A stretch of 58,238 nucleotides of DNA from CAWACC01 sp964390695 (GTDB taxonomy: Bacteria > Chlamydiota > Chlamydiia > Chlamydiales > Parachlamydiaceae). Both the position numbers and the translations under genes were made by a program. Shown here one piece after another: positions 19,250 to 27,490 of this stretch (positions within the stretch are counted from its first letter, which is position 1; each line of letters begins with the position of its first letter). The stretch spans positions 1 through 58,238 of the forward strand of contig CAYMKI010000004.1 in assembly GCA_964390695.1 (NCBI GenBank), in the 5' to 3' direction. Below the pieces are notes generated by a model. It did not search any database. It worked only from the letters and a program-made list of their open reading frames with translations, and was not told where the DNA came from.

Positions 19250-20614
19250 ATGGATTTGATATTTAAAGATTTAGCTAAAACTTTTAATGAATATTTCACA
19301 CTCTTTATCGTATTTCCCTCTATCGTTTCATTTGGACTCTATTTAACTTACAGACTGAAATTCATCCAGATCACCAAGTTAAAATTTGGCTTTAGTTGGT
19401 TGTTTAAGAAAGACGCCGAAAGCGAAGGCGATATTAGTTATTTTGAGGCCATCTCAGCAGTGCTAGCCGGAAATTTCGGCACAGGCAACATTTCGGGCAT
19501 GGCGGTAGCTATTGCCACCGGAGGCCCAGGAGCTCTCGTTTGGATGTGGATCACCACCTTTCTGGGTTCCATTATTCAATATGCCAGCTGTATTCTTTCT
19601 ATCAAATACCGCACCTTAAATGAAAAACAAGAGTACATCGGAGGGCCTATGTGTTATCTGCGCGACGGCCTTGGATTCAAAACCCTCGCCAGCCTGTTTG
19701 CCCTAGTCACCCTCTTCGGCGCATTCACTTGCGGAAATCTCACCCAGGTAAACTCCATCACCCTTCCCCTCAAAAAACTCGGCTTCGATCCGCTTACGTG
19801 TGGAATCCTAATCGCCATCTTCGTTGGCTGCGTTTCCTTGGGAGGCGTAAGACGCGTAGCTAAATTCGCATCCATCTTCGTCCCTCTCAAAGCCTCCTTA
19901 TACCTAGGCACAGCCCTTCTCATTCTCGGCATGAATTACGACAGCTTGATACCGGCACTGAAATTGATGTTCAGTTCTGCCTTTCAATTTTCAGCTGTTT
20001 CCGGTGGAGTCATGGGATATGGCATGTTGAAAGCTATCACCACGGGACTCGACCGAGGAATTTTCGCTACGGATACGGGAACAGGACTAGTGCCCATTTT
20101 GCAAGCTAATGCCAAGACCAAAAATCCTGTCATTGACGGCGTCATCAACCTAGTAGCTCCTCTGTTGGTGATGGTTGTCTGTACGACAACCGGCCTGGTG
20201 CTTATCGTCACAGGAGCTTGGCAACAAGCCGACCTGCAGAGCACAAACATGGTTTCTTACGCCTTTGAAACAGGGTTGGGAAGCTCCATCGGCAGCTATA
20301 TTGTCATATTATCGCTTGTCTTGTTTGCTTATACCACCATACTGGCGTGGGGATGCTGCGGCGAAAAGGCGATGAATTTTTTAGCCGGATCAAGAGCAGG
20401 CAAGTGGTTCCAACTAGTTTATGTCGCCGCCATTCCGCTTGGCGCCCTAACGCAAGTGGATTGGGTTTGGCTATTGGCTGACATCTCGATCTCTTTGATG
20501 GTAACTACCAATCTCATCGGGATCATAGGCCTTTCACATGAAGTAATTAAAGAAAGCCACGAGTTTTTTCCCGAAACAGCTCCGGCTGCCAAATTAAGCA
20601 ACGTATCATCATAA
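19250..20614 (+). CDS. Sodium:alanine/glycine symporter (AGCS family)
   Basis: A 454-residue inner-membrane transporter with about ten hydrophobic segments. The AGCS hallmark is clear in the first third: AGNFGTGNISGMAVAIATGG followed by PGALVWMWITTFLG, and later TGLDRGIFATDTGTGLVPIL. Members import alanine or glycine with Na+, which fits an amino-acid-scavenging intracellular bacterium; Chlamydia has a homologue (CT735, annotated dagA, from memory). GGAG lies 11 bases before the ATG. The stop codon overlaps the ribosome site of the next gene, so the two are probably co-expressed. Confidence 0.92.
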   Translation: MDLIFKDLAKTFNEYFTLFIVFPSIVSFGLYLTYRLKFIQITKLKFGFSWLFKKDAESEGDISYFEAISAVLAGNFGTGNISGMAVAIATGGPGALVWMWITTFLGSIIQYASCILSIKYRTLNEKQEYIGGPMCYLRDGLGFKTLASLFALVTLFGAFTCGNLTQVNSITLPLKKLGFDPLTCGILIAIFVGCVSLGGVRRVAKFASIFVPLKASLYLGTALLILGMNYDSLIPALKLMFSSAFQFSAVSGGVMGYGMLKAITTGLDRGIFATDTGTGLVPILQANAKTKNPVIDGVINLVAPLLVMVVCTTTGLVLIVTGAWQQADLQSTNMVSYAFETGLGSSIGSYIVILSLVLFAYTTILAWGCCGEKAMNFLAGSRAGKWFQLVYVAAIPLGALTQVDWVWLLADISISLMVTTNLIGIIGLSHEVIKESHEFFPETAPAAKLSNVSS

Positions 20615-20627
20615 GGAGATTTTGATC

Positions 20628-22517
20628 ATGTCGTCTATGCTGCCTCGCCTGGCTAATACGCCTTTTAAATTATTGACTAGCTTTTGCGTTATTTTACTCT
20701 TTTTTGCGGCGTTATCCCTGTACTTTCTTCCAGCCCTCATTTCTTCTTCTTGGGCTCACGACAAGGTGGTCGGTTTGATCAATAGCCGCATAGCGGGACA
20801 GATCTCTTTCAAAACCATGGAACTACACTGGTTTGGCGTACAGAAAGTCGATGAGTTTGTTCTGAAAGATCCTGAAGGCGAAGTTATTATCAGTATTCCT
20901 CACGCAGAAATCGACACCTCTCTGACTCATTTGCTGTGGAATTACGCCTCTGCTCCTGCCAAATTAAAATTGCAGGGAGCCAACGGCAAAATCACTCGCA
21001 CAAGCACCGGCGATTCTAATCTGCATCGCGCCCTAAACATTCAGGCAGATCCAGCACTTGCCGCTGCAGAGCCTTTTTTTATTCAATTTGCCAACATGAG
21101 TGCCTTGCTGGATATCAACTCGAGCCACCCATCTTACAAGGTAGAGATCTCCGGCGAAGTGCAAAGCTCTGGAGAGAAGGGAAAAATCGAGTTGCACGCC
21201 TTGCTACAAGACGGAACCCTGCCCGATAATTTGGAAGCTAAGCTTATCCACTTCCCCCTGCCACTGATAGAAGAGGTGATTGCTTTATTTCAACCTAAAG
21301 TTGGACACCATCTATCCAATCTGCTAGGATCTACTATAGATCTCGAACTAAAGCACACTAAAGAAAGCCAAGGCGACCGCTTACAACTTAAAGGCACAAC
21401 ACCCGAATGGGATTTCGATCTGAAGGGATTGCTGACAAAAAACAACACCGATATACACCTCGATGACATTCAGGCTGCTATAAGTGCTAAAAAGCTTCGT
21501 TCGGGCAGCCTCGCTTCTTTGACGGGAAAATTATCCGCATCTGTCCACTTGGATGGCATCATCGACCATAACGAGCTCAATTTTCAAAATACCACAGTTG
21601 TAGCTAAAACCCACCTTGAGCAGTTTCCTACAGCCCTTCTTGCACAGCTTTTGCCTTTGGACAAAGATCATGCCAAGAAGTTGGAAGCCCTTATAGGTCC
21701 GGAATTCGGTTTTAATGGCACCGCGGCTTTAAAGGATATGAAAGGCCCAGTCGTCTTGGAATTGCATGGAACCAACAGCACGGTTCATGTCGACTCCCAA
21801 CTGCACGACCATCTTGTCACTTTGAACAAACCTTTAAATGCAGAATTCAAGGTCACCCCCGCATTAAGCCAAGATATTCTTGAAGACTTAGTGCCTATCC
21901 TTGGAGGGATGATCTCTGCCGAAAATCCCGTAAAACTGACTATCGATACACAAGAATTTTCTTATCCTATCTACAGCAACAATTTCCACGCTGCAGAAGT
22001 TGGGAATATGACCTTGCAGCTAGGCAAAGTCTATTTCAACCGCGAAGGACAGTTTGGAAAAATCGCCTCTTTGCTCAACACCAAAACACAGGAAGACATC
22101 TCAGTGTGGTTTACCCCGGTCTATCTGCATATGAAAAATGCCAAGATCGAGGTGAAGCGCTTTGACATGCTTGTGATGAGCAAATATCCCTTAGCCACGT
22201 GGGGCAACGTTGATTTTATCAAAAACCGCATCGATTTCATCATCGGTCTTAGCGGTAAATCCTTAGAAGGATATGTGAAAGTTCCCGTTCTCCCTGAAAA
22301 CGCTCTCATACAGGTACCCTACAAAGGCAAGATAGGCAAAGCCAGTGTCGATAAAACAAAGGTGGCTGCCCAGATAGCTGCTTTAGTTTCCGCTTCCAGC
22401 GGAACGCCGCAAGGTTTAGGACTTGGCGCTCTGTTAGGACTTGCCGCAGGAAGCTTCAACGAGGCACCTCCTCCAGAGCCGACAACACAACCTTTTCCGT
22501 GGAATAACAGCAAATAG
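20628..22517 (+). CDS. AsmA-like envelope protein
   Basis: A 629-residue protein with an N-terminal signal anchor (hydrophobic ~15-35) and a long beta-rich periplasmic region typical of AsmA/TamB-like bridging proteins: repeated amphipathic strands, a C-terminal block on inner strands (VGNMTLQLGKVYFNREGQFG, FTPVYLHMKNAKIEVKR) and a Gly/Ala-rich tail. Such proteins act at the envelope, in lipid transport or outer-membrane assembly. The family call rests on architecture rather than a signature. I start at ATG 20628, nine bases after AAGGAG; the TTG six bases upstream is not needed. It directly follows the symporter gene. Confidence 0.65.
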   Translation: MSSMLPRLANTPFKLLTSFCVILLFFAALSLYFLPALISSSWAHDKVVGLINSRIAGQISFKTMELHWFGVQKVDEFVLKDPEGEVIISIPHAEIDTSLTHLLWNYASAPAKLKLQGANGKITRTSTGDSNLHRALNIQADPALAAAEPFFIQFANMSALLDINSSHPSYKVEISGEVQSSGEKGKIELHALLQDGTLPDNLEAKLIHFPLPLIEEVIALFQPKVGHHLSNLLGSTIDLELKHTKESQGDRLQLKGTTPEWDFDLKGLLTKNNTDIHLDDIQAAISAKKLRSGSLASLTGKLSASVHLDGIIDHNELNFQNTTVVAKTHLEQFPTALLAQLLPLDKDHAKKLEALIGPEFGFNGTAALKDMKGPVVLELHGTNSTVHVDSQLHDHLVTLNKPLNAEFKVTPALSQDILEDLVPILGGMISAENPVKLTIDTQEFSYPIYSNNFHAAEVGNMTLQLGKVYFNREGQFGKIASLLNTKTQEDISVWFTPVYLHMKNAKIEVKRFDMLVMSKYPLATWGNVDFIKNRIDFIIGLSGKSLEGYVKVPVLPENALIQVPYKGKIGKASVDKTKVAAQIAALVSASSGTPQGLGLGALLGLAAGSFNEAPPPEPTTQPFPWNNSK

Positions 22518-22906
22518 CAGATCTGTTAAGAGCATTATCAGTCGAGCTAAATGGATGATACAGAGGAAATTGCTGATAAGTTAACAATTTTCCTAGACAT
22601 TTAAATTTGAAAAAAGGTATTATAGAGTTGTGCATTAGAACATACCATAAACCTCAGTTTAGGGGGTTTGTGTTCTAAGAGAAGTTATAGATAAGGGAAG
22701 TTTTCACAACTTCAATTTTGAGGCCATGTCCGCATTCTTTAGTTCAAGTTTTGCTATCCAAATCCAGACAAAACTGTCAAGATTTCCGACATACATTATA
22801 CAATTATTATGCTCAAACGTGGATTGAATGCATGCATTCCATTCTTGTAGCTATGGCTGCTTTTATAATAATGCACAAGGTAAAAATATCCTAACATGGA
22901 GAAAAT
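22518..22906 (+). promoter_or_regulatory. Long leader of the RRM protein gene, with promoter and hairpins
   Basis: This 389-base region has no gene. Near its start TAGACA and TATTAT are separated by 18 bp (about 22593-22622), a plausible promoter, which would give a transcript leader of ~280 bases. Soon after lies an imperfect hairpin (GAACA..AAACC with GGTTTG-TGTTC, ~22638-22677). Long structured leaders are common on RNA-binding and cold-shock genes, so autoregulation or temperature control is conceivable but unproven. Confidence 0.35.
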
Positions 22907-23275
22907 ATGAAAGAAGGTAGGAATAAGTTATTCGTAGGTAATTTATCATGGAGCACCGACGAAGAAAGTCTTAAAGAGCATTTTTCAAAAATTGGGCCCG
23001 TTGTTTCCGTACGGATTGTTTCTGATCCTTACACAGGAAAATCGAAAGGTTTCGGCTTTGTAGAAATGGAAAGCGCGGATCATGCTCAATTAGCTATTAA
23101 AGAACTTAATGAGCAACCTCTTGAAGATCGTAACTTACGAATAAACCTAGCTTTAGAACGTTCAGAGCGCGGAAATAGCAACGGCCAAAGCCGAGAAAGA
23201 AACTATAATAGAGATTCTCGAGGCGGAGATAATCAAAGATCTAGTCGTCCAAGACATCACGAAAGAACATACTAA
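22907..23275 (+). CDS. RRM-domain RNA-binding protein
   Basis: A 122-residue protein: one RNA recognition motif (residues ~7-84) with RNP2 LFVGNL (8-13) and RNP1 KGFGFVEM (47-54), then a disordered Arg/Gly/Asn/Ser-rich tail ending in RHHERTY. Small single-RRM proteins of this type occur in cyanobacteria and many other bacteria including chlamydiae, and are thought to act as RNA chaperones. It appears monocistronic, with a long untranslated leader and a strong terminator. A GGAG site precedes the ATG. Confidence 0.93.
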   Translation: MKEGRNKLFVGNLSWSTDEESLKEHFSKIGPVVSVRIVSDPYTGKSKGFGFVEMESADHAQLAIKELNEQPLEDRNLRINLALERSERGNSNGQSRERNYNRDSRGGDNQRSSRPRHHERTY

Positions 23276-23282
23276 TACTTTA

Positions 23283-23321
23283 AGCAGGATGATACTTAGC
23301 TATCATCCTGCTTTCTTTTTT
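23283..23321 (+). terminator. Intrinsic terminator of the RRM protein gene
   Basis: A perfect 12-bp stem (AGCAGGATGATA at 23283-23294 with TATCATCCTGCT at 23301-23312, six-base loop) is followed by TTTCTTTTTT. It sits eight bases after the stop codon. Confidence 0.9.
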
Positions 23322-23430
23322 CTGCAAGCAGCAAAAAAATATACCCACAATCAATCTAAAAAATTGATACGAGCCCGCTTGCGTGCGCTCACCCTATTCC
23401 CATAAGTCAATTTTTTCCCTAATTTAAAAA

Positions 23431-23745
23431 AACATGATAGGCAGGATCGCCTTCGGCGGCAGGATAATGCATTGGTATTGAATCAGGCAATTGAGATAGC
23501 GCAGCTAATGTCCCAAGTCAGAGGTTTCAGTCAAACCCGACGGGTTTGACTGACAGCGCTAAAATTGTGCGCTTCGCGTACAATTTTATGTTTTTCTTCT
23601 TATCAAAGCCTTATTAGTTATGTTCGTTCATTACTTCGAAACAGGTGCCCAAAATTGATGACGTAAGTTGAGAATGTGGATGTCTTGAGTCAAAATTTAG
23701 ATTATTCATTATCCTGTCGCCGAAGGCGATCCTGCCTATCATGTT
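23431..23745. mobile_element. MITE-like element with 39-bp terminal inverted repeats
   Basis: The ends, 23431-23469 and 23707-23745, are inverted copies differing at about one position; both contain ATGATAGGCAGGATCGCC. Between them no gene is visible, only two further palindromes: CAGTCAAACC..GGTTTGACTG (23528-23552) and AAAATTGT..ACAATTTT (23561-23587). Size (315 bp), terminal repeats and lack of coding capacity fit a non-autonomous miniature element. I see no second copy in this window and no clear target duplication. Confidence 0.65.
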
Positions 23746-23799
23746 CTTTATTGCAGCTCAACACTAGCCTAATCTTTCATAACACACGACTTGTATATG

Positions 23800-24768
23800 T
23801 TATCGTTTAGGAAAGCACTCTCTTTCATCCGCTGGATGATAGTACTTAAATCGCTCCGTAAACGACAAAATCATTTCGGTTAGCGTTTCATGCACTTCTT
23901 GGGTAAAATCTTTATCCGAAGCCGTAACAAGCGCTTGACGCTCCCATGTTATGGTTTGCCATACCCCATTTAAATCCATATCGATGCGCACAGGTTTAGC
24001 CTCTTCATAAAGCTGAGCAGATATAAATCCGACAATCCTTTTATCGCAAGGGTAAGCCATAATCAATACATATAGCATCGGCAAAGGCGGCTGGCAATTC
24101 ATTTGAACAGCTTGAGGTTCGATGTAAGCATCCTGAAAAAGATTAGCAATTCTCTGCTCTAACTGTCCTTCACTAAGCGGAATATACTTCCCTTGAGGTT
24201 TAAGAATTTCTACCTTGATGCCTATGTTGGGTGTCAGATTATAGAGGAAATCCGTAACGACCCATTTTTTATCTTTTATGGTGGCAATACCTGGCAAATA
24301 AGAGTCTGGACCCGAGATATTTTCAAAAGGCCTTGGATTGAATTTAAGTCCAGGACCCGGACCTTGTACCGGACCATTGGGTGGTGGCGGCATAGCGGAT
24401 TGCGGATAAAGCGATTGTAATAAGGTTGGTGTAGTCGGGGTAGTCGAATTACCGGGAAGAACGCTTTGGCTGCTCGTCGGCTGCCCAGGTAAACCCGTAG
24501 TGGTCGTTGAAGACATACCGGGAAGAGTGTTTGCTGGATTGGTGATAGGCGGAGTGGTTAAAGAGTTTTGATACGTCACCGTGGGATAGGTAGAATAGCT
24601 TTCACTAGGATAAGCTTGAGTCGACGAGTAAGATTGGCTCGAGGGATAAGAGGTATAGGTCTGCGTCGTAGGATACGTAGAGTAATTTTGAACGACAGTT
24701 TGCGCGTTTCCTTCTGCTGTCATCATCATAACGGGAAGCATTGGGAGAAACCCTAACTTAAATTTCAT
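23800..24768 (-). CDS. Exported protein with Tyr/Ser/Thr/Pro-rich N-terminal region
   Basis: A 322-residue protein. Residues 1-23 resemble a signal peptide (MKFKLGFLPMLPVMMM, possible cleavage after GNAQ). Residues ~25-135 are of low complexity, rich in Tyr, Ser, Thr and Pro (SYPSSQSYSSTQAYPS) and probably disordered. The C-terminal ~180 residues form a folded domain that I do not recognise, with a few Cys residues (around QMNCQPPLP and YPCDKRIV) that could pair in the periplasm. It likely acts in the envelope. The next gene upstream on this strand is also exported or anchored. Confidence 0.72.
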   Translation of the reverse strand: MKFKLGFLPMLPVMMMTAEGNAQTVVQNYSTYPTTQTYTSYPSSQSYSSTQAYPSESYSTYPTVTYQNSLTTPPITNPANTLPGMSSTTTTGLPGQPTSSQSVLPGNSTTPTTPTLLQSLYPQSAMPPPPNGPVQGPGPGLKFNPRPFENISGPDSYLPGIATIKDKKWVVTDFLYNLTPNIGIKVEILKPQGKYIPLSEGQLEQRIANLFQDAYIEPQAVQMNCQPPLPMLYVLIMAYPCDKRIVGFISAQLYEEAKPVRIDMDLNGVWQTITWERQALVTASDKDFTQEVHETLTEMILSFTERFKYYHPADERECFPKR

Positions 24769-24825
24769 GGCAGATTCCGTTGTTAGCGTCTATAAATATT
24801 TTTTCTAGTTTGAAAGATAATGCAA

Positions 24826-25431
24826 TTATTTCTTTTGCTCTGAAGCGGCCCCATTTCGCAGAACAAAAGAACCGATAAAATAATCGATCTCTTCCTGATT
24901 TCTATTGCTATTTTTGGCGGTTGCGCTTAGCACATACACCGTATTGTTTTTAACGAATGCCTTTCCGTCAATTGCCGTGTCGTCATTTAGCACCTTAAAA
25001 TCTACGGTGTCGATGCCGCGATAAGGGGCTATTTTGAGGTCTTTGATCACATTTTTGGGATTGCTGCTCAACATGTCTTTAATAATTCCAACTAAGAAAT
25101 CTTTGTCTTTTTCCAGGGTTTTCTTATCCGGGAAGGTGATTAAATAAATCGAAAAAAGCGTGCCGTCTTCTTTGGACGAGACAAACACCTCATATTCTTT
25201 TTTTTCTTGATTCTGCGCCTCTGTTTTCATTTCATTGGCATGATGAGGCATGTTGGGAAACATAACGTGAAAATCGCCTTTTGGAGAGGCATAATGATGC
25301 CAATGCTCTTTAACGTTGGCCAAAGGCTTTTCTTCTTCAATCAATTCCTTCTGTTGATTGATATCTCTGACCAGATAGTACCCCGAAAATACACACACTA
25401 TGATTAGAATTAATCCCAAGCCTTTGTTCAT
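24826..25431 (-). CDS. Membrane-anchored hypothetical protein
   Basis: A 201-residue protein. ATG 25431 is chosen because AGGAGGAG lies just upstream and the N-terminus becomes a clean signal anchor (MNKGLGLILIIVCVFSGYYL). The external domain includes a HWHHYASPKGDFHVMFP segment and a C-terminal part ending in SFVLRNG, reminiscent of small periplasmic proteins that follow a cleavable-substrate-like fold, but no family can be named. It ends 57 bases before the gene at 24768 on the same strand and may be co-transcribed with it. Confidence 0.7.
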   Translation of the reverse strand: MNKGLGLILIIVCVFSGYYLVRDINQQKELIEEEKPLANVKEHWHHYASPKGDFHVMFPNMPHHANEMKTEAQNQEKKEYEVFVSSKEDGTLFSIYLITFPDKKTLEKDKDFLVGIIKDMLSSNPKNVIKDLKIAPYRGIDTVDFKVLNDDTAIDGKAFVKNNTVYVLSATAKNSNRNQEEIDYFIGSFVLRNGAASEQKK

Positions 25432-25456
25432 GGATTGCTCCTCCTGATGATTAAAC

Positions 25457-25547
25457 CTCGACTTTGCAACATTTTTGAACTCCTCTGCAGAGAGAGGCTT
25501 CATCCGGCTATCTCAGCATCCTCGTCCAAAAACATTGCAAAGTCGAG
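25457..25547. repeat. Short dispersed inverted-repeat element, copy B
   Basis: A 91-bp element with inverted ends CTCGACTTTGCAACATTTTT and CTCGACTTTGCAATGTTTTT (the latter on the minus strand) and an internal CTCTGCAGAGAG palindrome. It belongs to the same family as 13511-13579. It lies between the anchored-protein gene and the umuD promoter. Confidence 0.7.
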
Positions 25548-25648
25548 TAAACTCGATTTAATAAAATTCACGCGAGATCGAGTCAAAGACCTCGTATACT
25601 TCATATTTTAAAATTCTGCAAGGAAAATATTTGAGCTTGTTTTTAATT

Positions 25649-25678
25649 TTTGATATTTGTACGATTATCAAATAGAAT
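25649..25678 (+). promoter_or_regulatory. umuD promoter with overlapping palindrome (candidate SOS operator)
   Basis: TTGATA (25650-25655) and TAGAAT (25673-25678) are 17 bp apart, a good sigma-70/66 promoter 20 bases before the umuD start. A palindrome TTTGATA-N10-TATCAAA (25649-25655 and 25666-25672) covers the -35 element and abuts the -10 element, an ideal repressor position. It is not the E. coli or Bacillus LexA box; assigning it to LexA or to UmuD itself is inference. Confidence 0.55.
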
Positions 25679-25697
25679 GAAGATATGGAGGTCGCAT

Positions 25698-26213
25698 ATG
25701 GTCCGAGGAGGAAAAAGAGCGGGCGCCGGCAGGCCCAGGGGGTCCGGCAAATATAAGGAAGCCACAAAAGCTATCAGAATTCCTTTAAGTGAAATCGAAA
25801 GCGTCTTGAAGTGCATTCAACATCAGTTTTACCGATTGCCCTTTTACCAAAGCTATGTTTCAGCGGGATTCCCTTCCCCTGCCGATGATGAATTAGAGGA
25901 CAAACTGGACCTAAACGAGCTGCTGATCAAACACCCTTCCGCCACGTTCTTTCTTAGAGTTTCCGGAAATTCTATGATCAATGCGGGCATTTTTCCCAAC
26001 GATATTCTGATAGTAGACCGCAGTCTTCAGCCCGCACATGGTAAAATCGTGATCGCCTCAGTCAATGGAGAGTTAACGGTCAAGAGGTTGCTTAAGGAAA
26101 AAGATAAAGTGCAGCTGGTCGCCGAGAACAAAGCCTATGCGCCGATAAATATCACGGACGAAATGGATTTTCGCATTTGGGGCGTCGTCACCAATGTCAT
26201 ACACTCTCTATGA
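25698..26213 (+). CDS. umuD: UmuD-like self-cleaving SOS protein
   Basis: A 171-residue S24-family protein that forms DNA polymerase V with UmuC after self-cleavage. Visible features are the cleavage site Ala56-Gly57 (SAGFPSPADD), nucleophile Ser92 in SGNSM and general base Lys129 in TVKRLL. The N-terminal GGKRAGAGRPRGSGK carries a GRP core resembling an AT-hook, seen in many UmuD/RumA proteins, which could give it DNA contact. ATG 25698 is chosen because GGAGG lies just upstream. The gene ends six bases before umuC, and the promoter carries a palindrome suited to damage-inducible control. Confidence 0.95.
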   Translation: MVRGGKRAGAGRPRGSGKYKEATKAIRIPLSEIESVLKCIQHQFYRLPFYQSYVSAGFPSPADDELEDKLDLNELLIKHPSATFFLRVSGNSMINAGIFPNDILIVDRSLQPAHGKIVIASVNGELTVKRLLKEKDKVQLVAENKAYAPINITDEMDFRIWGVVTNVIHSL

Positions 26214-26219
26214 GGCGTG

Positions 26220-27488
26220 ATGAGCTATTACGTTTTAGCCGACTGCAATAATTTTTATGCCTCCTGCGAGCGCCTATTTAATCCCGCTTTGGATGGAATA
26301 CCTGTAATTGTATTATCCAATAATGATGGCTGCGTCGTTGCCCGCTCCCAAGAAGCTAAAGAGTTGGGTATAAAAATGGGAGAGCCGTACTTCACGATCA
26401 AAGAGCTATGCCAGGCTATGAAGGTCGCCGTATTTTCATCCAATTACCGCCTATATGGCGATTTATCCGAAAGAGTGATGAATATTTTGTCTCAGGAAGC
26501 GCCGGAAATAGAGATCTATTCTATTGACGAAGCCTTCTTAAAGTATTCCGCATCGTTATCTTCAAATCTACTATTTTCAGAATGCGTAAAGCTTAAAAAA
26601 AAGGTGAAACAATGGACCGGCATCCCCATCTCTTTGGGGATTGCTCCCACCAAAACCTTGGCAAAAGTCGCCAACGACCTAGCAAAAAAACAACGCGAAG
26701 TGGGGGTCTTTGACCTCACCCATCCGCAGAAGCAAAAAGAAGTGTTACAGAACTATCCGGTAGGAGAAGTTTGGGGCGTGGGAAAAAGATTGACCGAACG
26801 CCTTAAAGCCATGAGCATATACACGGCCTGGGATTTCAGGGAAATGGACCCCTATAAAATACGCCAAAAATTGGGGGTAGTAGGCGAAAGAATGCTGTGG
26901 GAGCTTAGAGGAACCAGCTGTCTGCCTTTATGTGAACCCCAACCCAAAAAAAGCATCGCCTGTTCCCGCTCCTTCGGTAAAATCGTGAGCCGCCAGGAAG
27001 AATTAGCGGAAGCTCTGGCCACATACGTCAGCAAAGCCTGCGTCAAATTAAGAGCGCAGAAGTCGTGCGCTTCCGCGATATGCGTGTATCTAGAGTCCAT
27101 GATAGACGCCAACACCCATTTGCGGCGTCAATACAGCCACACCCTGCCCTTTCCCTTGGCCACCAACGACACGCCCCAAATGATTTCTATAGCCAAATTA
27201 ATTTTATCTAGATTATATATAAGCGGCGAAAAGTATAAAAAATGCGGCATTATCCTTCTGGATCTGATAAATGAAAAAGATGTCATCCCGGACTTGTTTT
27301 TAGGAGGAATCAATCCCAAACGCAAGACCTTGATGCATACTGTAGATTTTATTAATGCCTCTTTTGGCAAAAACACTATCTTCTTTGGAGCCATGGGGGT
27401 CAATCCGCAGTGGAAAATGCGCAGCGATCGCTGTTCTTCTTATAACACCACCAGCTGGGACTCTCTGCCCGTGGTAAAGGCCATTTAA
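26220..27488 (+). CDS. umuC: DNA polymerase V catalytic subunit UmuC (Y-family)
   Basis: A 422-residue translesion polymerase of normal UmuC length. Catalytic acidic residues are present: Asp8 in VLADCNNFYASCE and Asp103-Glu104 in YSIDEAF. The GVFDL, VWGVGKRL helix-hairpin-helix region and the UmuC C-terminal NPKRKTLM/VDFINASFGKNTI segment are also visible. It begins at ATG 26220, six bases after the umuD stop with GAGG overlapping that region, so the two are co-translated and probably damage-inducible. Confidence 0.96.
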   Translation: MSYYVLADCNNFYASCERLFNPALDGIPVIVLSNNDGCVVARSQEAKELGIKMGEPYFTIKELCQAMKVAVFSSNYRLYGDLSERVMNILSQEAPEIEIYSIDEAFLKYSASLSSNLLFSECVKLKKKVKQWTGIPISLGIAPTKTLAKVANDLAKKQREVGVFDLTHPQKQKEVLQNYPVGEVWGVGKRLTERLKAMSIYTAWDFREMDPYKIRQKLGVVGERMLWELRGTSCLPLCEPQPKKSIACSRSFGKIVSRQEELAEALATYVSKACVKLRAQKSCASAICVYLESMIDANTHLRRQYSHTLPFPLATNDTPQMISIAKLILSRLYISGEKYKKCGIILLDLINEKDVIPDLFLGGINPKRKTLMHTVDFINASFGKNTIFFGAMGVNPQWKMRSDRCSSYNTTSWDSLPVVKAI

Positions 27489-27490
27489 AC

